Shown here in pieces: positions 11,056 to 19,199 of a stretch of DNA of 41,236 nucleotides; the first letter of the stretch is position 1; each line of letters begins with the position of its first letter. The notes below the pieces were generated by a model, which saw nothing but the letters and a program-made list of their open reading frames with translations, did not search any database and had not been told where the DNA came from. Location: the NCBI GenBank assembly GCA_001247695.2, contig LGRX02031593.1, forward strand, positions 1-41,236. Reading direction: 5' to 3'. The position numbers and the translations under genes are program-made. Source of the DNA: Cymbomonas tetramitiformis (taxonomy: Eukaryota; Chlorophyta; Pyramimonadophyceae; Pyramimonadales; Pyramimonadaceae).

Positions 11056-11920
11056 TCAATCGCTAAGACCACTCGCGTCAGATTCCCATCCGCCCTCAGG
11101 TATGATCGTCACCTCCGCTCGCACTCCCGCTAACGCTATCGGTTCCGGCTCAAACTCGGGCGGGTCACTCTCAACAACAGCTGACTGGACTAAAACGCTC
11201 ATCTCGCTCAGATCCTCCCTGACAAGCAGTTCAGACAGGAACGCATGCACCTCTTCATGTAGGGTCAGGTTGTGGAAAAGCTGTTTTAACAGTGCTGACG
11301 GAATCCCATACAAATTCTCTCGCGCTCCCATGCCCTTCGCAAACACACCTCCGGCTCTCATCGCGCGCCCTCCCTGCGCGACCTTCTCGTGCCTACCGTG
11401 TTGTCGGAAGAATTCGCAAGGCGTGTCGGAATCGCACACTCGCAGGGGTGTGCGCAACGGAACGTTGGTCCAGATGTGCGTGGGCTTTCTGTATGCGGTC
11501 CCGTATTTACAGTACGTGACGAGGTGCCGGAGCTGGTAGATTGCTCATGCATCGACGCGTGTGCAAACCGTGGGGCTCTCTTCCCTTCGGGTTCTCAATT
11601 AAGTATGCTTCGGGCCGCAAGTACCGGATGATCTCCAATGTCCTACGAACTCGCCTGTCCGCAGCGCGCAAATCTCGGATGCCTATTGTCTTCGCCTGGC
11701 TGTACTTTGTACAAGGTGGGCTAGCCCAGACTACGTCGAAGTGTCCTGGTCGGAACTGTCGGTAGTCCCATCGCGTGATATCCTTGCAATGTGTGGGGGC
11801 CCACTTGGGCTGAATGTCTACGGCAGCTGTTGGGAAACTGCTTAGTAAACTGCCTCTCGACTGACCCGGTCCCACAGAACAATACGAGAATTCTAGACTG
11901 GCCGACTGGCTCCTTCTCAA
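11056..11920 (-). pseudogene. Cytosine-C5 DNA methyltransferase-like domain at the end of gypsy pol, two frame changes
   Basis: This domain continues from pol. Motif I is in the pol frame (LVLFCGTGSVERQF, about 11860-11890). After a frame change near 11830-11845 it reads AAVDIQPKWAPTHCKDI, then motif IV with the catalytic cysteine (ASPPCTKYS, about 11704-11731), then LIENPKG (about 11580-11601). A second change near 11545 gives YCKYGTAYRKPTHIWTN (about 11465-11516), a Cys-containing segment and LYGIPSALLKQL before the stop at 11056. The order GTGS / VDI / PPCxxYS / ENP / YCKYG-YRKPT-WTN fits the single-domain C5-methyltransferases known from phages and algae. Both changes go in the same direction (one extra base each), so this copy is probably inactive unless they are sequencing errors. 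Confidence 0.7.
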
Positions 11921-14900
11921 GTGCTGCGGCTCCGTTGACTGGCGGCAGGGTGCTCTGAGCAGATACTCTCGCGAAAGTTCCTACTTCCTCATCAAACCTC
12001 TCCTCTGGCACCCATGGCATTGCGCCGTCTACCTTGAGCTCCTCCGATAGCGTGGTCCATACCGCTCCTGCGGACTCGTCGCGTCTCTTACGGACCCTAA
12101 GCTTCTCTCGCTCCACTCTCTTAGCCTCGATCCTCTCAAACTCCAACAACGCTCGGTTGGGAACACCGGGCCTGCCGGCTCCGTCCCACTCCAGATCCTC
12201 TCGGGTCTTCCACTCGTTCTCACTGCGGGGCATTCCTGTCCACTTGACCAGGTACTCTGTCCACCTCCTGCCCTGACGCTGGCGCGTGCGCGAACGCTCC
12301 ACCCTCTCGACGTGGGTTTCCTTGCGCCCGCGGACGTCCAACGGAGGAGGGGGAATCTCCTTAGCTCTCTCAACGAAGCGGCTGCCCGACTCTACTGGCG
12401 AAAGCCGGTCCACGGTAAACACATCGTGCACTTTCCACTGCTTAGGCGTCTGCAACCTATAGGCCGACGGTGCACCTCTATCGCTCGCGGGAAGGGCCAT
12501 CTGCCTGTCGCTGTGAAAGACTTCCAGCACCCGAAGGGGCCCAAGGCGCTTCTTAAGCAATTTCTTGTGCAACCCGCGGTCGCCCGGCTGGGTGAGGTGC
12601 GTGGCATCCACCCAAACCTCATCGCCTACTGCGTAACTCCTGGACTTGTGACGCGCGTCGTACCGGGCGATCTGTTGCTGCTGAGCTAAGAGCAGCTTCT
12701 TCCTAGCGAGCTGCAACTGGCGAACAAATTGGCGGGCTGTCTCGTGGGCTGTACCCCTTTTTACTGCTGCGCCCCTCCCCCCCTTAGCTCGGCCTCTCCG
12801 TGATGCAAGTGCTGCCTCCACGAAGAAGTCCAGCTGAGAGGCCGGAGCGTGACCATACGTCAGTTCAAAAGGGGTGAATCCCGTGACGGCGGAACGAGAG
12901 TCATTAATGGCGTACTCGACCGGGGTACACCATAAATCCCAATCGTGCTGGTTGGCGTCGACGTACGCGCGCAACATGCGTTCGACCGTGTGGTTTGTGT
13001 GCTCTGCCTGCCCATCACCTTGAGGGTGGTACGGCGTGGTAGAGGCAACCTGGACTCCCATCAACCGATGTAGCTCGAGATGCATCTCATCCCTGAAGCG
13101 GGAGTCCCGATCACAGACGATCTTCATGGGAGCGCCGTGCAAACGCCACACTTGGTCGAAATACATGCGCGCGATCTGTGCAGCTGAGCTGTCAGCGTAA
13201 AGCATGGGAACTACGTGCACCATCTTGGACAACTTGTCCGTGAAGGTAGCAAACGCGTCGTACCCTCGCTCTGTGCGGGGCAGCCCAGTGACGAAGTCGA
13301 TACTAACCACTTGCCACAGTCTTACTGGGACTTGCAGGGGGTTAAGCCGACCGTCTGGATACCCGTTGCGTGGCCGGGTCTGTTGGCACACAACGCAGGA
13401 TTTGCACCAGTCGGTGACATCCTTGCTCATGCGTGGCCACCAAAAGCGACGGGATACTCTGTCCAGTGTCTTATCCCTTCCTGTGTGCCCTGCTGCTGGG
13501 GACTCGTGTGCTTCGCGCATCACCAGCTCTCTGAGGGGGGAATCCTGAGCTAGCACTAGCTGATACCGCCCTTCTGCCACTCGCCATATCATGTCGTCTA
13601 CCATGCGAAATGTGTCTGTCCTCTGATGTGGGGCTGCGATCAGTTCCTCCTTCAACGAGCCGAGGTACTGGCTGCGTTCGTATTCCGCTTGCAAGGCGCG
13701 GACGAACTCATCAGCCTTCAGTGGGCCTGATGCCGCCCTGGCCCTTGCTGCAACCCCTGTAGTGACTAAAGGCTCGTCGGGTTCTGCCTCACTGTCCTTT
13801 CGCGCAGGCGGCGCTCGGGGCTTTGCCCTGCTGGCTGCTGGGGCCCACACCAGAAGGACCGGCCAGCGCAGCGGGGGTCGACCTCCATCAGGGGACTCGA
13901 AGAGGTGGTTGGGACGACCTTTTTCGTCCTTCGTGTCAAAGACTTTGACCGGATGAAGCCCATACTTGGGGTGAATCAACCGTCTCCAGGGGGCGTCATA
14001 GTCTGGCAGAAGGAACATCGCCGAGGTGTTTTCCGGATCGGCGCGCCACTCAGCAAGGAAATGCCGAAGAATTCTTTCTATCAAGTCTGAATCCTTCGTG
14101 TAAGGGGGGTTGCACCAAACGTGTTTCCCGCGCCACTTTTCCTTCAAGCAATCGGTCCAATAGGTGTCAACCTGCCGGTTAACGCCCATGGAGTCGCAAC
14201 ACGCGTCAACGTCAAACACCCCGTACTGGGCTGCTATCTCCTCAAAGCGCTCCCTGATCAGCTTCCAGTCCTGGCGATCTACGACCTGGTCGTAGTGGGA
14301 GCTACTTTCTGGGGGCTTAACGGGCTCAGGTACCTTTCCGGCTGCCTTTGGATGACTCTGGGCCTCAGGGTGGGGGAACTTCGGGTGACTCTGGACTTCT
14401 GCTGTGGCCTGTTCCCTAGCTCGGTCTGCTCTGGTCATGACTGCTAGCGATTCGGCATCCCTCAAGGATTTCTCGCCTACTGCTAGGGTGGCAGCTGCGT
14501 CCAGCCAAAGGGCCGGCGACTCTACCCACGTGAGCCCATTCAGATGGGTGAGCTCACCAATGACCGGTGCTGGACTGGTGGGAGGGAAGGACTCGTCCTC
14601 GGAATCACTATACTCGAAGGTGGCGCCTAAGACAGATGTGGGATCCTCGTCCCCTTCGCATCTCTTGCCTTTCGGCTCAGAGTACTCGGGTCCATCAGAT
14701 CCATCGGTGGTGCGATCCACTGCCCCGAGGACAGAGGTAGGATCCTCGTCCTCTTCGGACCCCTTGCCTGCTGGTACGGAGTCTCTGGGCCCATCCGTGG
14801 CGCGATCCACAATCCTTTTTTCCTTCAACCCTTCTCTGGCTGACATTTCCTGATAGTCTGGTCGCCGGGACTGCGCGTCTGGTACTACTAAACAGCGCCC

Positions 14901-16574
14901 TGGCACGTGCTCCATCTGATGGACTCCTACCTCTACCAGGTCCTCGTACCAGCGAGCCTGACGTCGGCTGAGCTCCCTAGCTGGGGCGAAGAGCCACTGA
15001 AGGGGTTTATGGTCTCCCATGAGCTTAAATGATGTGAAAATCAGATAATGTCTCCAGGTGACCGTGGTGCAGTGATGGATGGCACAAAGCTCCCGTTCCC
15101 CAGCGTGATAGTTCTGCTCAGCGCTGGAGAACTGCCGGCTTTCAAAGGCCAAGGGCTGTAAGCCTCGTCCCTGATTCTGCATGAGTACACCCCCTAGTGC
15201 TACTCCACTGGCATCTGTCTGCACAAAAAAGGGTCTGGAGCCGTCTGCTGCACCCTTTTGATCGGGTAGGGCCAAGGCTGGGGAGGAGATCAAGGCGGTT
15301 TTTAGCTGTTTAAATGCTGCCTTTTCATTCTCGCCCCAGGTCCAGTCCACGCCGGATTTGGTGAGGCGGGTCAACGGGTACGCGATATCTGCGAAGTTCT
15401 GGATGTACCTCCGGTAGAAGCCACACATGCCCAGAAACTGTCGCACGTGTGTGACAGTTTCTAGGTCTGGCCAATCGCGTACCGACGCAACCTTATCCTG
15501 CTGTGGACGACATCCATCCCGATCCACCACATGCCCTAGGAACCGGACTGATCGCTTGCACAATTTGACTTTCGACTTTTTGAGGTAGACTGAATTCTTT
15601 CGGCATGCCTCCAGGACCTGGCGGAGGTGGTCGAGGTGTACCTCATGGGCGCTCTTACCCGAAACCTCAGCCGAGAAAATCATGATGTCATCTACAAATA
15701 CTCTGCAAAAGGGTAGGTGCCCGAGGTACTGTTGCATCATCCTTTGCCAGGTACTTGGGGAGTTCGACAATCCCATAGGCATGACCAACCACTCGTACGC
15801 TCCAAAGTGCGTAGTCATTGCGGTTTTCTCCACGTCCTCTGCTTTCATAGGGACCTGCCAAAATCCCCAAAGGGCATCCATCGTAGAGAAGACGGTAGCC
15901 CCTTGTAGATCATCTAAGAGACTCTGGACATCCGGGAGGGGGTACTTGTCCTTGACTGTGATCTCATTGATCTGTCTGTAGTCAATGACTAGACGCAACT
16001 CCTTGGGATTACTCGGCTTGGGGACCATCAGCACAGGGCAGCCCCACGGAGAGGCCGAGGGTCGTATGTACCCTTTGGCTAAGAGCTCATCTAGCTGTTG
16101 CCGGAGTTGCCGCAACTCCTCCTGCGACAACTTGTACCCTCGCCGGTGCAAGGCGTTCCCACTCCAATCTGGCCTGAGCCGGATTCCGGACTTTAATTCC
16201 CTTGACTGGACTGATTCTGGCAGCTCTGTGCAAATGACATCTGCGAACTCCTTTTCCAGGTCCCTAAGCTGCTGCCAGATTTCCGGCGACACCGTCTCGT
16301 CTATCTCGTCCTCCGGCGGTTCCGGGGAGGCCTGAACGGTCTGTGGGGCTGGCGGCGGGGTAGTGCCTGGCGGGACGGCCGGTACCGGCGGGTCTGTGGT
16401 CTGCGGAGCTGGCGGCAGGGTAGTGTCTGGCGGCACGACTGGTGCCGAGGCTCGCGACTTCTGACTCTGAGGGCTCGGGACGGTGGGGACTTTTGGTCCC
16501 GGCGGCTGCTCGGTGGAGGGGCCACTTTCAGCACCAGGCTGACCGACTGTTGCGACCTGGTCACGCCAACGCAC
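11721..16574 (-). CDS. pol: Gypsy pol: RT, RNase H, adenine-methyltransferase-like, integrase, chromodomain
   Basis: 1617 codons. Domains in order (approximate residues): a Pro-rich leader (1-75); reverse transcriptase 140-360 with VFVDD at about 293; RNase H 445-560 with QTDASG (about 450), ERELCA and GDHKPLQWLF (about 518); Ser/Pro linker; N6-adenine-methyltransferase-like domain 755-900 with FDVDACCD at 787 and NPPY at 822-825; integrase zinc finger 1015-1062 (GHTGRDKTLDRV...CKSCVVC); integrase core with D1093, D1155 and E1191 (35-residue spacing); chromodomain about 1419-1462 (HVERVERSR...YLVKWTG...ENEW); then the start of a cytosine methyltransferase from about 1561. Integrase after RNase H is the gypsy order. 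It lies in the same frame as the upstream protease ORF, separated by one TAG (16683-16685), so the Met at 16574 may not be the true start. No other stop interrupts the catalytic core. Confidence 0.92.
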   Translation of the reverse strand: MRWRDQVATVGQPGAESGPSTEQPPGPKVPTVPSPQSQKSRASAPVVPPDTTLPPAPQTTDPPVPAVPPGTTPPPAPQTVQASPEPPEDEIDETVSPEIWQQLRDLEKEFADVICTELPESVQSRELKSGIRLRPDWSGNALHRRGYKLSQEELRQLRQQLDELLAKGYIRPSASPWGCPVLMVPKPSNPKELRLVIDYRQINEITVKDKYPLPDVQSLLDDLQGATVFSTMDALWGFWQVPMKAEDVEKTAMTTHFGAYEWLVMPMGLSNSPSTWQRMMQQYLGHLPFCRVFVDDIMIFSAEVSGKSAHEVHLDHLRQVLEACRKNSVYLKKSKVKLCKRSVRFLGHVVDRDGCRPQQDKVASVRDWPDLETVTHVRQFLGMCGFYRRYIQNFADIAYPLTRLTKSGVDWTWGENEKAAFKQLKTALISSPALALPDQKGAADGSRPFFVQTDASGVALGGVLMQNQGRGLQPLAFESRQFSSAEQNYHAGERELCAIHHCTTVTWRHYLIFTSFKLMGDHKPLQWLFAPARELSRRQARWYEDLVEVGVHQMEHVPGRCLVVPDAQSRRPDYQEMSAREGLKEKRIVDRATDGPRDSVPAGKGSEEDEDPTSVLGAVDRTTDGSDGPEYSEPKGKRCEGDEDPTSVLGATFEYSDSEDESFPPTSPAPVIGELTHLNGLTWVESPALWLDAAATLAVGEKSLRDAESLAVMTRADRAREQATAEVQSHPKFPHPEAQSHPKAAGKVPEPVKPPESSSHYDQVVDRQDWKLIRERFEEIAAQYGVFDVDACCDSMGVNRQVDTYWTDCLKEKWRGKHVWCNPPYTKDSDLIERILRHFLAEWRADPENTSAMFLLPDYDAPWRRLIHPKYGLHPVKVFDTKDEKGRPNHLFESPDGGRPPLRWPVLLVWAPAASRAKPRAPPARKDSEAEPDEPLVTTGVAARARAASGPLKADEFVRALQAEYERSQYLGSLKEELIAAPHQRTDTFRMVDDMIWRVAEGRYQLVLAQDSPLRELVMREAHESPAAGHTGRDKTLDRVSRRFWWPRMSKDVTDWCKSCVVCQQTRPRNGYPDGRLNPLQVPVRLWQVVSIDFVTGLPRTERGYDAFATFTDKLSKMVHVVPMLYADSSAAQIARMYFDQVWRLHGAPMKIVCDRDSRFRDEMHLELHRLMGVQVASTTPYHPQGDGQAEHTNHTVERMLRAYVDANQHDWDLWCTPVEYAINDSRSAVTGFTPFELTYGHAPASQLDFFVEAALASRRGRAKGGRGAAVKRGTAHETARQFVRQLQLARKKLLLAQQQQIARYDARHKSRSYAVGDEVWVDATHLTQPGDRGLHKKLLKKRLGPLRVLEVFHSDRQMALPASDRGAPSAYRLQTPKQWKVHDVFTVDRLSPVESGSRFVERAKEIPPPPLDVRGRKETHVERVERSRTRQRQGRRWTEYLVKWTGMPRSENEWKTREDLEWDGAGRPGVPNRALLEFERIEAKRVEREKLRVRKRRDESAGAVWTTLSEELKVDGAMPWVPEERFDEEVGTFARVSAQSTLPPVNGAAALEKEPVGQSRILVLFCGTGSVERQFTKQFPNSCRRHSAQVGPHTLQGYHAMGLPTVPTRTLRRSLG

Positions 16575-16682
16575 TCGCTTACGCCGTGCTCGGGGTCGTC
16601 GCTCCGCGACCAGACCCCGGCCCTGCCGGAGCGCCGCGGCTGCCTGAGCGTGCCAGGTGGGTGGCTTCCCGGCCGCGTGATC

Positions 16683-16685
16683 CTA
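16683..16685 (-). other. Single in-frame TAG between gypsy protease and pol
   Basis: The protease ORF ends ...GCG ATA TAG GAT CAC..., and the same frame continues open through the pol leader (DHAAGKPPTW...) to the Met at 16574 and beyond. This would be readthrough if functional, as in gammaretroviral gag-pol, or a simple nonsense mutation in this copy. Confidence 0.7.
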
Positions 16686-19199
16686 TATCGCCTGTCTACG
16701 CACCGCTGGCGGAAGCAACGCAAATGCTCCGTTCGCCTCCTGTTTGCTAGCGAAAACGCTGAGAGGGTCAGGATGATCCCCGGCCTCGTCGACCGTACTC
16801 GCAAATCCCTGTGGCCTAATATCCTCGACCACCGCCCCTACTCTCTGCAAATGACACGCTCCTTCCACGTCACTGTAGCCGGACTCGGAACTGTCCGAGA
16901 CCAACCCTCCCGGCCCCTCAGACTCCTCAGCTCCGTCCGGCACCGTTGCGCTGAGACGCACGCTGACTTCACTATCCTCGGACCCGGAGGAGGGTTCTGA
17001 CGCTAGGCCTGCTACAACATCGTTGGGGGAATCTTCGTCGGAGTCTCCCCCCCCCTTGTTGCAGGCCAACGCGCCAAAAGTCCCATCGGGGCCGAGGTAG
17101 ACGACGAAAGCTTGCTCCTCTCTGTTTCGGAGGGTCCGCAGGTCCCGGCGAGCCCGACGTTGGCTCAAAAGGACTCCCTGTACCAGTGCCATTGCCGTGT
17201 CCTTGGACCGGCTGGGGTCCGGTGACCCCGGCGAACAGCCGGTGATGACGACCTCTTCCCTGCCCTTGGTGAACCGGACCGAACCCCAGTTCTTATAATC
17301 CAGCGTAACTGGGGAAAGGTTCGCCAGCCAAGGACCCCCCAGGATGACATCCACCTTGAGGTCGAGTGGCATTACCCGAAGCTCAACCTGCTGGCCGTAA
17401 GACCCCTTCGACGTCTCAGCAAGGAGCTTGGGCCTGATGCAGGAATTAGCATCATATGGGGTGCCGTCAGCCACTCGAACCCGCATGGCTTGCTCGTGGC
17501 GCACCGGCTTGACGCCGGAGAGCCTCTGCAGTGTACTCTTTGCGATGATATTGGTGGATGCTCCCGAATCCACTAACACCTTGACTCTGACGCCCGCAAT
17601 CCAGGCCCAAAACAGCAACAACGTCGGTGTGCGACTGTGCTTGTCGAAACTCCTCGGGCGCGCTCCCATCGAGGACACCGCTGCCAGGGACTCACACCAG
17701 CTCGGACTGATATCGCCGTCCTGCATTATGCAGTCCAGGCGGGTGACTGACGTTTCTGCGTCGGAGTCACAGTCCGGGAGGCAGTAAGTACATGCATCCG
17801 CTAGCAGGCCGATGGCGACTGCTTTCTGGACTGCACTGCGCTCCGGGAAGTCTGGGGGGGACACCGCGACTTGGACTGACGCTGCAGCCAGTTTAGCCGC
17901 TATGTGCTTTCTGACTTGCTCGTCCCGGTGCATCAGCTCATTGTCTTGCTGAAGTTCCCTATTCTCCCTTTCCAACTCCTCCTTTACGAAGGCGTGGAAG
18001 TCCGCATGGCGTTCCGTTGAGGTAGAAGCCGGGTCCCTACCCTCCAACTCGTACCTGCGCTGCAATCGAGAGGTTCGAAGCGCCTTGTCTTCAGGAGTCA
18101 GCCATGGTCTGCGTTTCGGGCCCAAAACCTGGCGAGCCCTGCTTCGGGTCAACCACGGCCGACTGGGCTTTGGAGTTCTCTCTGGTGGTGAGAGTTCTTC
18201 TCCCTCGGCAGGCTTGGGTTTGGCAACGCGAACAAACCGTCCGAACTCCTGATCCAAGATGGCTTTGCGTCGGCGATTGAACTCGCGCACCCTGACGACG
18301 AGCCGCTTCAAGCGCTTATCTAACTCTTCTCGATTCAACTGGGGCTTACTAGTCGTGGGTCCAAGCTTCTGGCTCATCCGCCTTTGCCCTGCCCTCCAAA
18401 GCGCAAGGGACTTGACCGGCCGGACCTCTGACTCTTCCAGCTTTGGATACCTTTCTAGCGCCCTGATGGCGGAACGCAGGCGAGCACTTGGCTGCTGGGC
18501 CTGAAAGGCTTTCCTAACTCTGGGGGGTAAACGCTGGGCTCTGAACTTCCAGTGCCCGCGAACTCTCGCAACATCCGACCCCTGGTTCTCCAGGTGCTGT
18601 TGGTAGACTGCCCGTGGCTCAACTGTGTGGCTCGACCGGTTTTTACCCCGGGTGTCCGCACCGGTGATCCAACAGAGCAGCTCCCACGGCTCCTTTGGAC
18701 GCGGAACTGAGGCGGTTGCTGGGGTTCTGGCGGACTTCCAGAAGTTTGCCTGCTCTCTTTGGACACGCTGCTCGACCTGTTCCCGCTCAGGAGGCTCTGG
18801 GCTTTCCGTGCGGGTGGCGGCTAGCATGTCTAAACCTTCCTGCTCATACCTCTCGACTCGACTCTGGCTCTTGAGGTGGCGCCTGGCGCTGCCACTAAGG
18901 TGTCTCCCACACCTTCTCAACCTATCATGCAGCACCTGCATCGCTGTGGACGCCGGCGCGGGGCCCTTTTGTCCCCCTGACCCCGCAGTGACGGGGCCCG
19001 CGCCCGTTACTGCGGGGAGGACGCCCCGGGCTGGGGAGCGTCCTCCTGGACAAAATCCAAACCGATGGCAGCCAAAGCTTCCTCCACCGACTCGTCCCCT
19101 ATTAACGCCAGGGTGTCCTCCAGGAGGCACTTGGCCCCCTCCTTCGGGCGCTGGCTCGCCTGCGGACAGTCGCGGGCATAATGGTCCATGCTCTTGCAC
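16683..19199 (-). CDS. Gypsy protease ORF
   Basis: The ORF overlaps the end of gag by about 190 bases in the -1 frame relative to it, an arrangement typical of gag-pro frameshifting. I found no canonical slippery heptamer in the overlap, so the mechanism is open. The overlap portion itself (to about residue 64) is probably not a domain. The middle is basic and Glu/Arg-rich, with a coiled-coil-like stretch (FVKEELERENRELQQDNELMHRDEQ, about 17930-18000). A retropepsin domain follows: VLVDSGAST (about 17555-17580) with the partner motif VILGGPWL (about 17330-17355). This protease would mature the gag-pol polyprotein. The C-terminal part is acidic. The frame closes at a TAG directly in line with pol. 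Confidence 0.85.
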   Translation of the reverse strand: MQEHGPLCPRLSAGEPAPEGGGQVPPGGHPGVNRGRVGGGSFGCHRFGFCPGGRSPARGVLPAVTGAGPVTAGSGGQKGPAPASTAMQVLHDRLRRCGRHLSGSARRHLKSQSRVERYEQEGLDMLAATRTESPEPPEREQVEQRVQREQANFWKSARTPATASVPRPKEPWELLCWITGADTRGKNRSSHTVEPRAVYQQHLENQGSDVARVRGHWKFRAQRLPPRVRKAFQAQQPSARLRSAIRALERYPKLEESEVRPVKSLALWRAGQRRMSQKLGPTTSKPQLNREELDKRLKRLVVRVREFNRRRKAILDQEFGRFVRVAKPKPAEGEELSPPERTPKPSRPWLTRSRARQVLGPKRRPWLTPEDKALRTSRLQRRYELEGRDPASTSTERHADFHAFVKEELERENRELQQDNELMHRDEQVRKHIAAKLAAASVQVAVSPPDFPERSAVQKAVAIGLLADACTYCLPDCDSDAETSVTRLDCIMQDGDISPSWCESLAAVSSMGARPRSFDKHSRTPTLLLFWAWIAGVRVKVLVDSGASTNIIAKSTLQRLSGVKPVRHEQAMRVRVADGTPYDANSCIRPKLLAETSKGSYGQQVELRVMPLDLKVDVILGGPWLANLSPVTLDYKNWGSVRFTKGREEVVITGCSPGSPDPSRSKDTAMALVQGVLLSQRRARRDLRTLRNREEQAFVVYLGPDGTFGALACNKGGGDSDEDSPNDVVAGLASEPSSGSEDSEVSVRLSATVPDGAEESEGPGGLVSDSSESGYSDVEGACHLQRVGAVVEDIRPQGFASTVDEAGDHPDPLSVFASKQEANGAFALLPPAVRRQAI

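Noticed and set aside
10715..11539. 274-codon + strand ORF
   Set aside because: It translates the 62-bp tandem repeats in the gypsy 3' region and then the antisense of the methyltransferase domain; no domain of its own.
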